Below, one piece after another: positions 27,029 to 35,551 of a stretch of 64,000 bases of DNA (position 1 is the stretch's first letter; every line of letters starts with the position of its first letter). The translations under genes and the position numbers were made by a program. Source of the stretch: Methanoculleus methanifontis (GTDB taxonomy: Archaea; Halobacteriota; Methanomicrobia; Methanomicrobiales; Methanoculleaceae); NCBI RefSeq assembly GCF_030464365.1, contig NZ_VCYI01000014.1, forward strand, positions 1-64,000. The letters are read 5' to 3'. The notes beneath the pieces were generated by a model. That model was not told the DNA's origin. It searched no databases and saw nothing but the letters and a program-made list of their open reading frames with translations.

Positions 27029-27823
27029 CTAACGTTGCGCCTCCATATCCGCAACCGTGAGGTCCGGGTGGCGGTACCGTCCCCGCCCTTTCGTTCCCCG
27101 CATCACGTGGAGCTGGATCGCCTCGGTCGGGCAGAAGTGAAGGCAGGCGCAGCAGAGTTCACACCGCTGGTTCCAGACCGGCCGGTCGTCGGGCATCTCG
27201 ATGTTGCCCGTCGGGCAGACCCTCGCGCAGGTGCCGCAGCCGGTGCAGGCGTCCGATATGGAGAAGGCGGCGGACGCATCATGAGTGCCTTTTGCGAACG
27301 GCCCATAAGTCAGCGCCTTCACGAGCCCGGAGATGGGTGCAAACCCCGGGGAGACCGAACGGCCGCTCCCGATCGTCTCCGCGATCTCGGCAAACCGTTT
27401 GTCCGCCTTGCTGAGGATCTTCTCGCACTTCTCGCCTTCCGGCGGCCGCGCGAGCGGCGGGAAGTTGCCGGGCATGGTGACGGCGAACGCGGCGTCGAGC
27501 CCCCGGCCCTGCCGTTCCCGGAGGATCCTGTTCAACTGGTGGAGGGCAGAGACCCCCATGCCGCCCATCGTGACGACCGCGAAGGTGTACTTTGTTCCCG
27601 AGAGGTCGAGCCGTTCCGCAAACCTGGCTACCATGACCGGCACCCCGCAGTCGTAGACCGGGCAGACGATCCCGACCCGGTCGGCATCCGGGGTGATCGT
27701 ACCCGGGGTGATCGCAAGCGATGCAATCGGGACAAGTTCGGTCTCCCCGAGAGCTGCGGCAACCTTCCTCGCCGCGGCAAGGGAGTTTCCGGTGCCGGTA
27801 AAATAGTAGATGACGGTCTTCAT
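27029..27823 (-). CDS. EFR1-type flavodoxin-ferredoxin protein (second of a tandem pair)
   Basis: A 264-residue protein joining an N-terminal flavodoxin domain (YYFTGTGNSLAAARKVA, FMN phosphate loop) to a C-terminal pair of 4Fe-4S motifs (CTGCGTCARVCPTGNIE and CELCCACLHFCPTEAIQ). It can pass electrons between FMN and iron-sulfur clusters; partner unknown. It starts inside the stop of its upstream paralogue (ATGA overlap), which it resembles along the whole length, so the two arose by tandem duplication. Confidence 0.88.
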   Translation of the reverse strand: MKTVIYYFTGTGNSLAAARKVAAALGETELVPIASLAITPGTITPDADRVGIVCPVYDCGVPVMVARFAERLDLSGTKYTFAVVTMGGMGVSALHQLNRILRERQGRGLDAAFAVTMPGNFPPLARPPEGEKCEKILSKADKRFAEIAETIGSGRSVSPGFAPISGLVKALTYGPFAKGTHDASAAFSISDACTGCGTCARVCPTGNIEMPDDRPVWNQRCELCCACLHFCPTEAIQLHVMRGTKGRGRYRHPDLTVADMEAQR

Positions 27824-28611
27824 GGTCGGCGCTCCAGTTCGGCGATGCCGACCGACGGGTTCCGGTAGCGTTGCCTCCCTTCGGTAGCCTTTCCGGCCTG
27901 GATCGCCTCGACCGGGCAGAGGTGGATGCACCCGCAGCAGAGTTCGCACCGGTGGTTCCAGACCGGCCGGCCGTCGACCATCTCGATGTTCTCCGCCGGG
28001 CAGACCCTCGCGCAGATGCCGCACGACGTGCATTCTTCGCTAACCGTGAATATGCGTTCGTCCCCGTGAATCCGGGAGAGGAACCGAGGGTACATGACGG
28101 CCCTGATAAGGTGCGTCAGAGGCGCACGCGGGAGTTTTGTCCTCTTTCCATCCCGGATCTGGCCCGCGATCCTAGCAAGTTCCGCGTCTGCCGTAGCAAG
28201 CAACCGGTCCCGCTTCTCTCCCGCGGGCGAGCCGTACATCAGGATGTAGTTGCCCGGCATATGCACGCCGAATCCTGCATCGAGCCCCTTTCCAGTCCGT
28301 TCTCCCAGGATTCCGTCGAGCTGCCGGAGAGCCGCAGAACCTCCGCCCCCTCCGTGCGTGACGATCGAGAAGACGTAGTCTGCCGCGGTGAGGTCGAGAC
28401 GCTCCGCAAACGATGCTACCATCGCCGGGAGACCAGAGAAGTAGACCGGGCAGGCGATCCCGACCCGGTCGGTATCGGGGTAGATTTTGCCCGTGGTGTC
28501 TCGAAACGCCGCTATCGAGACAATCTCGGTATCCCCAAGGGTTTCGGCAACCTTCTTTGCAGCGGCAAGGGAGTTGCCGGTCCCGGTAAAATAGTAGATA
28601 GTGGTCTTCAT
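27820..28611 (-). CDS. EFR1-type flavodoxin-ferredoxin protein (first of a tandem pair)
   Basis: Paralogue of the following gene, 263 residues: flavodoxin domain (YYFTGTGNSLAAAKKVAETL, CPVYFSGLPAMVASFAERL) and two 4Fe-4S motifs (CTSCGICARVCPAENIE, CELCCGCIHLCPVEAIQ). The two proteins keep identical cysteine spacing but differ through the middle of the flavodoxin domain, suggesting retained but separate electron partners. The ATG at 28611 is preferred because the flavodoxin motif follows at once. Confidence 0.88.
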   Translation of the reverse strand: MKTTIYYFTGTGNSLAAAKKVAETLGDTEIVSIAAFRDTTGKIYPDTDRVGIACPVYFSGLPAMVASFAERLDLTAADYVFSIVTHGGGGGSAALRQLDGILGERTGKGLDAGFGVHMPGNYILMYGSPAGEKRDRLLATADAELARIAGQIRDGKRTKLPRAPLTHLIRAVMYPRFLSRIHGDERIFTVSEECTSCGICARVCPAENIEMVDGRPVWNHRCELCCGCIHLCPVEAIQAGKATEGRQRYRNPSVGIAELERRP

Positions 28612-28796
28612 AGCAACCTCAAGCGATCCGGTTCGGTTCTGCTCTCCACCAGGTGTCGGCAACCTAAGTGTTCGCTCATAGGGATATGGATTTTGCGAAG
28701 ACGATCGAGTGGGTGGACCAGGATCATTGCGTGGCGCACCATCATAGCGGCACGGTCTCACGCAGAGGCGAAAAAAAGTGCAGGATTGCTCCGGCA

Positions 28797-30383
28797 TCAC
28801 TGCTGGCGGGGCGAATCCTGATCAGCGAGCCGGGTCGCCCCCGGTGTCCTCGGCTGCGGAGCGCTCCCGGGTGACTGGATGAACCAGCCAGTCCGGGTGC
28901 CGTCAAGCGTAGCGGTGGAGTTCCCGGCTGTGAGGAGGCTTACAACAACCATGGAAAGGGCTGAGAGCACGAGTGCGTAGAGGCTGAAGTGCACCGGGAG
29001 CGATCCCACGAACTGGTGCCAGTAGCCGAAGCCCGCGGCCGCGACGAGCCCGACCGCCATGCTCGCGATCGCTCCCTGTCCCGTCGCGCCGCGCCAGTAG
29101 AGCCCGGCGAGCAGCGGAACCGCGAACGTCGCGAGCATCACCCCGATACCCATCCAGATCAGCCAGGCAAGCATCGGCGGTGGGTTGATGGCGAGGAGGA
29201 GCGTGCCGCCGGCCCCGAGAACGACCGCGACCTTCGAGACGAGGAGCACCTCCTTATCGGGCGCCGCAGGGCGGAAGATGTTCTTGTAGATATCCCACGC
29301 GAACGAGGTGCCGACCGTGAGCATCAGCCGGTCGGTCGTCGACATCACCGCCGCAAGGACGATCACCGCAAAGAGCGCCCAGAGCGCCACGTTCGGTATC
29401 GCATGTTCGACACCGACGATGAAGGCGAAGTCCTGGGCGTTCACGGCGTCCGGGAGCACCAGTTTTCCTTCCTCGACGAGCGAGCGGACGGCAAACCCGG
29501 TGAACTTGACGAAGAACATCACGACCGCGTAGATGGTGAACGCGATGAGCGGCGCCCACTTGAAGTAGCGAGCCTCTTTTACGGCGAGGACGTTGTTGAC
29601 GACGTGCGGCGCGCAGGCGAGGCCGACCATCAGGAGGATGCCGAACGAGACCAGGAACTCCGGCGTCGCGTAAGCGTACGAGGCGTAGGCCGGGCTCGGG
29701 AACCAGGGCTCGACGAAGTTCGGGTCAATCCCGGCAATGACCGTGTTGATATGTTCGAGCCCGCCGGCGCTTGCGATGACGAACGGCGCCATCAGGAGCA
29801 CGCCGAAGATCAGGATCCCGCCCTGGAAGAGGGTCGTCCAGGAGACGGCGTAGAGCCCGCCGACGACCGTGTAGGCGGTGATGATGACCCCGGCGATGAG
29901 GAGCGCCTGCCAGTGCGGGATGCCGAAGAGCCAGACGAGCACGATGCTGATCGCGGCATACTGCCCGACGAGGTAGATCAACGATACAGTGATCCCCGCA
30001 GCGGCCGAGAGTGCCCGGAGCGCCCGCGGGCTCTCGAACCGGTCAGCGAGGTAGTCCTGGACGGTCAGGTAGCCCCGTTCATTCCCGATAGCCTGGAGTT
30101 TCACGCCGAAGAAGATGATACAGAACGCAGCGGCAAGCGGGACGAAGATCTGCTCCCAGATCCCCGGCCAGCCGGATGTATAGCCGAATCCGCTCACGCC
30201 GAGCAGGGTCATCCCGCTGCAGATCGAGCAGACGACCAGGATCGTGAAGACCCAGAACCCGAGCGATCTGCCCGCGAGGATGTAATCCTCGGTGTTATGG
30301 ATCTTCTTCGAGGCCCAGTTCCCGATGCCGATGAGCACAAAGAAGTAGAGCCCGATCAGGACGAACGTCGCAAGGTCCGCCAT
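28797..30383 (-). CDS. Sodium/solute symporter (SSS family)
   Basis: A 528-residue integral membrane transporter of the SSS family with about 13 hydrophobic helices. Family marks include NTEDYILAGRSLGFWVF at residues 30-46, SGFGYTSGWPGIW, the TVVGGLYAVSWTT stretch of helix 5-6 and ALFAVIVLAAVMSTTDRLML in helix 8, whose small and polar residues form the sodium site. Substrate unknown (proline-, pantothenate- or acetate-like solutes are family possibilities). The start codon directly abuts the stop of a 35-residue membrane ORF. Confidence 0.9.
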   Translation of the reverse strand: MADLATFVLIGLYFFVLIGIGNWASKKIHNTEDYILAGRSLGFWVFTILVVCSICSGMTLLGVSGFGYTSGWPGIWEQIFVPLAAAFCIIFFGVKLQAIGNERGYLTVQDYLADRFESPRALRALSAAAGITVSLIYLVGQYAAISIVLVWLFGIPHWQALLIAGVIITAYTVVGGLYAVSWTTLFQGGILIFGVLLMAPFVIASAGGLEHINTVIAGIDPNFVEPWFPSPAYASYAYATPEFLVSFGILLMVGLACAPHVVNNVLAVKEARYFKWAPLIAFTIYAVVMFFVKFTGFAVRSLVEEGKLVLPDAVNAQDFAFIVGVEHAIPNVALWALFAVIVLAAVMSTTDRLMLTVGTSFAWDIYKNIFRPAAPDKEVLLVSKVAVVLGAGGTLLLAINPPPMLAWLIWMGIGVMLATFAVPLLAGLYWRGATGQGAIASMAVGLVAAAGFGYWHQFVGSLPVHFSLYALVLSALSMVVVSLLTAGNSTATLDGTRTGWFIQSPGSAPQPRTPGATRLADQDSPRQQ

Positions 30384-30491
30384 TCAAGCGGCCTCCCTGA
30401 ACCCGAGGCCCCAGAGAGCGAGCAGGACGACGACCAGGGCGACGGCGCCGCCCACGATGATTCCCGTATGGAGAGGTAGCCCGAAGAACAT
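30384..30491 (-). CDS. Small single-helix membrane protein upstream of the symporter
   Basis: A 35-residue ORF: MFFGLPLHTGIIVGGAVALV then a continued hydrophobic run (VVLLALWGLG) and a short FREAA tail. One membrane helix is clear at about residues 9-30. Its TGA is followed without a gap by the ATG of the SSS transporter, so the two are translationally coupled. SSS transporters often have a small companion membrane protein; that this one is a subunit is inference. Minus-strand TGTTATATG at about 30512-30520 could be its TATA box. Confidence 0.65.
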   Translation of the reverse strand: MFFGLPLHTGIIVGGAVALVVVLLALWGLGFREAA

Positions 30492-30821
30492 GCTGTGTCA
30501 TTGTGTGGCATGCTAACATATAACACGATCGATCGGGACGGCGAGATCCCCTCGATGAAAAGTCAGGCACATGATAACTGGAGAATGATATTTCGAACTC
30601 TCCGCGGCTTTGCGTGAGTCGCTGAGGTATGGATGATCCGGAGAGATCTATCGATAACCGGGCGCTATCCCTTCTGAATCGAGAATGTGCATGAGATAAA
30701 GCCGGGCATCCTTTACAGTGGCACGGCATCCTGGAGGGATGCGGTCCCTGGTGTACCCGTGCAGTCCCCCCCGGTCACCACATCGACCTTGCGGTCGAAC
30801 AGGTCTTTTTGATCCCGGGCC
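30492..30821. other. 330-base gap without a supported gene
   Basis: The region holds the probable promoter of the symporter operon at its left end (TATA-like element near 30512-30520, minus strand). The remaining bases contain only short overlapping reading frames with no recognisable protein and no strong repeat. I see nothing else in it. Confidence 0.4.
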
Positions 30822-31349
30822 CTACTCCCGCCACCTCGGCAGCGTCGAGAGGTACTGGCCGACCATCTCCTTCGCCTTCTCGGAGGGCATCCCGAGTTTC
30901 GCGGCCATCATCGGCGTGTACCTCCCGATCGCCTGCTCTCGCGTCAGATCGGGCTCGACGAACCCTCCGTCCCGGTAACAGTAGGTGCAGTATCGCGTGC
31001 TCCGCGATCCGTCCCCCTCCGTTCCGGCGTCTTCGTCGCGGGCAAGAGGCATCCCGCAACTCTCGCAGAGCGTGATCTTCCGCCCGGCCCACCGCTTCAG
31101 GCACGAAAGTTGCTCCTTTGTGAACTCCTCCGCCTTGTCAAGAGGAATCGCATACATCTGCGACATCATCCCTCCGCCGATCTTCGCCATCTCGTCGATG
31201 GTGATCCCCGGGTTCGTGAAGGCTCCGTCCCGGTAGCAGTAGGTGCAGTAGTCCTCCGAGAGCGTGCCGTCCGCCTCTGTCCCGAACTGCTCCTCCGCGT
31301 TCATCGGCATCCCGCAGCTCTGGCATGCACGTATTCTATCTGTCTTCAT
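30822..31349 (-). CDS. Duplicated zinc-ribbon protein
   Basis: A 175-residue protein made of two tandem copies of one module of about 80 residues. Each copy has CQSCGMPM / CESCGMPL, then a GTExDGxxSxxYCTYCYRDGxF segment, giving two CxxC pairs for one zinc, followed by a helical tail (DEMAKIGGGMMSQ; REQAIGRYTPMMA). This is the putative zinc-ribbon family found in many archaea and bacteria. Function unknown. The ATG at 31349 begins MKTDRIRACQSC. Confidence 0.82.
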   Translation of the reverse strand: MKTDRIRACQSCGMPMNAEEQFGTEADGTLSEDYCTYCYRDGAFTNPGITIDEMAKIGGGMMSQMYAIPLDKAEEFTKEQLSCLKRWAGRKITLCESCGMPLARDEDAGTEGDGSRSTRYCTYCYRDGGFVEPDLTREQAIGRYTPMMAAKLGMPSEKAKEMVGQYLSTLPRWRE

Positions 31350-31492
31350 ATACACTCCTGTAGCGACTACACGCTGCAAATAAGGAAACCGTCGTACGAG
31401 GGAAAATATTTCCAAAAACGCTTGTAAAAAGGTGCGACCGCACCCGTACTTCTGCCGGAGACCCGGCCGGGACATGAAGACTGAGCCGTCGT

Positions 31493-31945
31493 CTATTCGT
31501 TTCTGGGCGGGAACCGGATTGTCATCCTGCCGCCTGCGCCGTGCTCGAGCATCGCATCGCGCTGGAGCGCCCGGGCGTAGCCCGCGAGGTAGGGCTCGGC
31601 CACCCGGATGTCCGCGAAGGTCTCCCGAACCGCCTTTGCCGCGCCGTCGATAACGATAGCCACGCCCCCGCCGGCGACGTCCGAGGACTCGCAGGGGATC
31701 CCCCACGTCAGGAGGAGCCCCTCCATCAGGGTCGGGGGATCGAACTGTTCCTCGGTGCGGGTGAGGAGTTCTGTCCCGTTCTCTTCGCCGAGTCGCCTGG
31801 CAATGGCGGTGATCCCCTCTATGAGACCGGGAGGGGCGTCCGCAAGAAGTCTTCGCACAAGGGGTCCGGCGACATCGTGTCGCTGCAGGGATCGGGCTAC
31901 CTTGATCAACTGCCAGTCCCGGGCAAACGAAGTACCGGTGCGCAT
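31493..31945 (-). CDS. Unknown soluble protein, third gene of the Lrp operon
   Basis: I do not recognise this 150-residue protein. It is rich in helix and has a compact alpha/beta C-terminal half (GIPCESSDVAGGGVAIVIDG, AVRETFADIRVAEPYLAGYA). It has no membrane segment or cysteine cluster. It starts one base after the stop of the small membrane protein gene and is therefore part of the same operon as the Lrp-type regulator. A sensory or regulatory role is possible but not shown. Confidence 0.6.
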   Translation of the reverse strand: MRTGTSFARDWQLIKVARSLQRHDVAGPLVRRLLADAPPGLIEGITAIARRLGEENGTELLTRTEEQFDPPTLMEGLLLTWGIPCESSDVAGGGVAIVIDGAAKAVRETFADIRVAEPYLAGYARALQRDAMLEHGAGGRMTIRFPPRNE

Positions 31946-31946
31946 A

Positions 31947-32234
31947 TTATCCTCTCATGATGCCGTAAGCCATCACGCAGAGGCCGAGGATCACCACGAT
32001 GTGAGAGAAGATCCCCGACCAGATAATGATGAATTCGTCGGGCGTAAACACGCTGATGAGATCGGCGAACGTGATTCCCACGATCAGCGTAAACAGCCCG
32101 TAGATGAAGAGGAGCAGGGTCGGCTGCTTCACGATCCGGTAGGCATTGAAGATGATGCCGAGGAGGAGCGCCCCTAAAAAGAGCGTCACGATCGCAAGCA
32201 TCTGTTGTATGGTCTCAATTTCCATTCCGTTCAT
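31947..32234 (-). CDS. Small three-helix membrane protein
   Basis: A 95-residue protein with three hydrophobic segments, near residues 10-30, 38-60 and 70-92, the last ending VILGLCVMAYGIMRG. Family not recognised with certainty; small proteins of this type are common beside archaeal regulators. The start overlaps the Lrp-type gene by ATGA and the next gene begins one base after its stop. Confidence 0.7.
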   Translation of the reverse strand: MNGMEIETIQQMLAIVTLFLGALLLGIIFNAYRIVKQPTLLLFIYGLFTLIVGITFADLISVFTPDEFIIIWSGIFSHIVVILGLCVMAYGIMRG

Positions 32235-32662
32235 GTCTGTTCCTTGACCTTCCTCACCGAGATGATCGTCTGGATATCCCTCACCGCCGGAAGGCCGGAG
32301 AGGGGAACGAGCACGTTCCGTTTCAACTCGGATATGTTCTGCACCCGGACCTTGACGAAGAAGTCTCCGGGCTCAAGAACCTCGTAGAGTTCAAGGATGC
32401 TCGGGAGACCCTGCATGAACTCCTCGACATCCGATTTCCCGTCTGGGTGAACCCTGACATTCAGAAAAGCGACCAGAGTATGCTCGAAACACTTCTGGTT
32501 GATGACGATCGTGAACCGCTCGAGGATACCGGCGTTCTTCAGTTTCTCGATCCGTTTAAAGACTGTCGACGGTGCGATACCCAGCATTGAGCCGAGTTCT
32601 GCCATAGACATTCGCCCGTCTCTCTGCAGTTCCCGAAGGATCGCATCGTCGATCTCGTCCAT
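32231..32662 (-). CDS. Lrp/AsnC-family transcriptional regulator
   Basis: Product of 143 residues starting at the ATG that opens MDEIDDAILRELQRDGRMSM, the usual Lrp N-terminus; the frame upstream is open but not family-like. The helix-turn-helix is MAELGSMLGIAPSTVFKRIEKLKNAG, with the C-terminal ligand-binding (RAM) domain after residue 65 (FLNVRVHPDGKSDVEEFMQG). It is first gene of a three-gene operon with a membrane protein and an unknown protein and may autoregulate it. Confidence 0.9.
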   Translation of the reverse strand: MDEIDDAILRELQRDGRMSMAELGSMLGIAPSTVFKRIEKLKNAGILERFTIVINQKCFEHTLVAFLNVRVHPDGKSDVEEFMQGLPSILELYEVLEPGDFFVKVRVQNISELKRNVLVPLSGLPAVRDIQTIISVRKVKEQT

Positions 32663-32861
32663 TCGTACAATAGTTACAAGTTTTTGGTTATAATAATTCC
32701 GCATTCGGTTTATAAATTGAATGGATTTTTTTTCGTTTCTGTCGGATAATGAGGAGGATAAGGGGGTTTAGCCATGGTTTCGCCCGGTGATTAAATGTAA
32801 GTTTTTCCGGGAGCAACGGGAAAGAAAACTCTGTTTTTCACAACAATGTGGAATTATCGTT

Positions 32862-33662
32862 TCACAGCCTGTGGATGATTGTTCCTCCCGGGTTGACGAT
32901 CCTGATCGGCCCGGGACCTCCTGCTGCATCGCGGATGGCCGTGTCGATGAACCCTCTTGCCGCGCGGAACCCCTCACGTATGGGCATCCTCCGGGCGAGG
33001 CATGCAGTGAGTGCCGCCGAGAAGCAGCATCCCGACCCGTGCACCGAGTAGGGGTAGCGCTCCCCGGAGAGCCGTATCTCGCCGTCCCGGTCGACCAGGA
33101 GGTCGATCGCCGCCCCGCCGGGGAGGTGTCCACCCTTCACTACCACGGCACGGGCACCGAGGTCGAGGATCCGCCGCCCGGCCTCGGCCATCTCCTCGAC
33201 GGTCATGACTCGCATCCGGCTGAGCACCTCAGCCTCCGGGATGTTCGGGGTGACAACCGCCGCCCGGGGGATGAGGAGTTCCATGAGATCGGCAACCGCA
33301 TCCTCCGCGAGCAGCCGGTGGCCCGACGTTGATATCATCACCGGGTCGATCACGAGTGCGCCCCCTTCCGGCAGGCTCTCCGCGACCGCACGGACGTTTG
33401 CGGCGTTCCCGAGCATCCCGGTCTTCCATGCCCCGATCGAAAAGCCGTCCGCGACCGTTTCCATCTGCGCCCGGACCGCCTCAGGAGGGAGCATCCAGGT
33501 TCCCCGCACCTCGCGGGTGTTCTGGGCCGTCACCGCCGTAATGACCGTCAGCCCATAGATCCCGAGCGCCGTGAACGTCTTCAAGTCTGCCTGGATACCC
33601 GCTCCGCCTCCCGAGTCGGAACCGGCGACGGAACAGGCGGCAATCATCTCTCCATCCCTCAT
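32862..33662 (-). CDS. thiD: Hydroxymethylpyrimidine (phosphate) kinase
   Basis: Thiamine biosynthesis kinase of the ribokinase fold, phosphorylating HMP and HMP-P. The 266-residue protein begins with the family's AGSDSGGGAGIQADLKTF, then YGLTVITAVTAQNT, GMLGNA, VIDPVMISTSGHRLL, VTPNIPEAE and the catalytic GSGCCFSAAL near the C-terminus (usually GTGCTLSAA). The Gly-Ser-Gly-Cys variant keeps the anion hole. No ThiE or ThiN domain is fused. Confidence 0.93.
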   Translation of the reverse strand: MRDGEMIAACSVAGSDSGGGAGIQADLKTFTALGIYGLTVITAVTAQNTREVRGTWMLPPEAVRAQMETVADGFSIGAWKTGMLGNAANVRAVAESLPEGGALVIDPVMISTSGHRLLAEDAVADLMELLIPRAAVVTPNIPEAEVLSRMRVMTVEEMAEAGRRILDLGARAVVVKGGHLPGGAAIDLLVDRDGEIRLSGERYPYSVHGSGCCFSAALTACLARRMPIREGFRAARGFIDTAIRDAAGGPGPIRIVNPGGTIIHRL

Positions 33663-33748
33663 CCATCAGGTGTTGCCCGGTATCTGCTTGAATCTTTGCC
33701 TCTCCTGCGCCATTCCCTTTATCACGTTCTGCACCGACCACTCTTACA

Positions 33749-35077
33749 ATGGATGTAGAAGAGATCAGCCGCCGGCACCTCGCCGCCGGCACCCCTGACG
33801 ACGAGATCGTGCGCCTTCTCTCCCGGGATATCCTCTCGATCAAGCACCACCGCGTAACCCCCGCCTACGCCGAGGCGTTTGCCCGGGCGGTCCTCACCGA
33901 GGCGAAGAACTCGACCGGGCTGTCCGGCGACCTCTTCGCCTTCGAGTCCTCCGGTTCGACGATGGGCGAGTTCGGCGTCGGTTCGCGAGGGTCGGGCGAC
34001 TTCTTCGCCCACCGGCAGCTCGCCCGGATCATCGGCCGGACGGAAGCCACGGTCGGTGTCGACGAGATGGACGACGCCGGCGCCGTCTGTGCCGGCGGGG
34101 ACTATATCATCACCACCGTCGACGGCATGCACTCGCGCCTCTCGGACTTCCCCTTCCTTGCCGGGTTCCACGTCACCCGGGCGACGCTCCGTGACGTCTA
34201 CGTTATGGGGGCAAAACCCGTCGCGCTCCTCTCCGACATCCACGTCGCCGACGACGGCGACGTCGCCAAGATCTTCGACTACACGGCGGGCGTCTCCGCC
34301 GTCGGCGAGGCCATGGACATCCCGCTCGTTACCGGCTCCACCCTCCGCATCGGCGGGGACATGGTGCTCGGTTCCCGGATGACCGGGTGCGTCGGCGCCG
34401 TCGGGGTCGCCCGGCACCTCACCGCCAGGAAATCGATCAGCCCCGGCGACGTCCTCCTCATGACCGAGGGGGCAGGCGGCGGGACGATCGCCACCGCCGC
34501 GATCTACTCCGGGTTCCCCGAGGTCGTCGAGGAGACGATCAACCTCCACTTCCTCAAGGCCTGCGAGGCGCTGCTTGCAAGCGACGTCCTCGCGAGCATC
34601 CACGCCATGACCGACGTCACGAACGGCGGGCTCCGGGGCGACGCCTACGAGATGGCCGAGACCGCCGGCTGCCGGATCGTCGTCGTCGAGGACGACCTCC
34701 GCACCCTCGTCCAGCCCAGAGTCCTCGAGATGCTCGACGCGCTCGAGATCGATTACCTCGGCGTATCGCTCGACGCCCTCCTGGTCGTCGCACCACCGGA
34801 GGCTGCGCCCGAGATCCGGCGGGTCGTCGAGTCCGCGGGCGTCGCGATGAAAGAGGTCGGCTATGTCGAGGAAGGAGCGCCCGAGTCGGTACTCTCGGTC
34901 GGCGGCGAGATCCGCGATTTCACCCCCCGGTTCCGGGAGTCGGCCTACACCCCGGTCAAGAAGGTCGTGGACGAGGACAAGAGGGACTTTGAGGAGATGA
35001 AGGCCGGGGTCGAGCGGGCGGCGGAAGCGGCGCTTGAAAAGAAGCTCCGGATCCTTTCCCGGCTCCGGTCTTCGTGA
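33749..35077 (+). CDS. AIR synthase-related (PurM-like) protein
   Basis: A 442-residue member of the PurM/HypE/SelD superfamily. The ATP-binding region shows VDEMDDAGAVCAGGDYIITTVDGMHSR and the loop around VTRATLRDVYVMGAKPVALL (the NDI-like segment of AIR synthases), then LRIGGDMVLGSRMTG and MTEGAGGGTIATAAIY and, in the C-terminal domain, IHAMTDVTNGGLRGDAYEMAE. It is longer than AIR synthase and HypE because of an extra N-terminal helical part (1-60) and a C-terminal tail. It probably phosphorylates a small molecule, but the substrate is unknown. Confidence 0.8.
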   Translation: MDVEEISRRHLAAGTPDDEIVRLLSRDILSIKHHRVTPAYAEAFARAVLTEAKNSTGLSGDLFAFESSGSTMGEFGVGSRGSGDFFAHRQLARIIGRTEATVGVDEMDDAGAVCAGGDYIITTVDGMHSRLSDFPFLAGFHVTRATLRDVYVMGAKPVALLSDIHVADDGDVAKIFDYTAGVSAVGEAMDIPLVTGSTLRIGGDMVLGSRMTGCVGAVGVARHLTARKSISPGDVLLMTEGAGGGTIATAAIYSGFPEVVEETINLHFLKACEALLASDVLASIHAMTDVTNGGLRGDAYEMAETAGCRIVVVEDDLRTLVQPRVLEMLDALEIDYLGVSLDALLVVAPPEAAPEIRRVVESAGVAMKEVGYVEEGAPESVLSVGGEIRDFTPRFRESAYTPVKKVVDEDKRDFEEMKAGVERAAEAALEKKLRILSRLRSS

Positions 35078-35257
35078 GTGGATAGATCGTTGTAACTCTT
35101 GCTAACGGCCTTTGTCGAACCCCCCGTGATCCGGCCGGTTGAGAGGGTATCTGCCCGAAGCTCCGGGGAGGGCAGGACGGCCGTTCCCATATTATGGCGA
35201 CGCGGTTATCGGGGGCAAATTTATATCGCCACTCCCGATAGAAGATATTGAACAGCA

Positions 35258-35551
35258 ATGCCCGTCACACAGGATCTGATCCGGAAGAAGCGGTCCAGGA
35301 TTCTCACAATAGCCGGGCGGCACGGTGCCAGAAACCTGCGGGTCTTCGGCTCGGTCGCCCGGGGCGAGGCAGGCCCGGAGAGCGACCTCGACCTTCTGGT
35401 GGAGTTGGAGCCGGGCAGAAGCCTCCTTGATCACATTGCACTCATCCAGGATCTGGAGGAGGCACTGGGGTGCCGGGTGGATGTCGTGACGGAAGCGGCG
35501 CTCAAGGAGCGCTACAAAAAGCGGATCCTCAAAGAGGCAGTGCCGTTATGA
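35258..35551 (+). CDS. mntA: MntA-type minimal nucleotidyltransferase (antitoxin)
   Basis: A 97-residue protein with the nucleotidyltransferase motif GSVARGEAGPESDLDLLVEL near residues 31-50. MntA proteins neutralise HepT toxins by adding AMP to a tyrosine. It overlaps the hepT gene by ATGA in the usual antitoxin-toxin order. All catalytic residues are present although its partner is broken, so it may be an orphan antitoxin. Confidence 0.88.
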   Translation: MPVTQDLIRKKRSRILTIAGRHGARNLRVFGSVARGEAGPESDLDLLVELEPGRSLLDHIALIQDLEEALGCRVDVVTEAALKERYKKRILKEAVPL

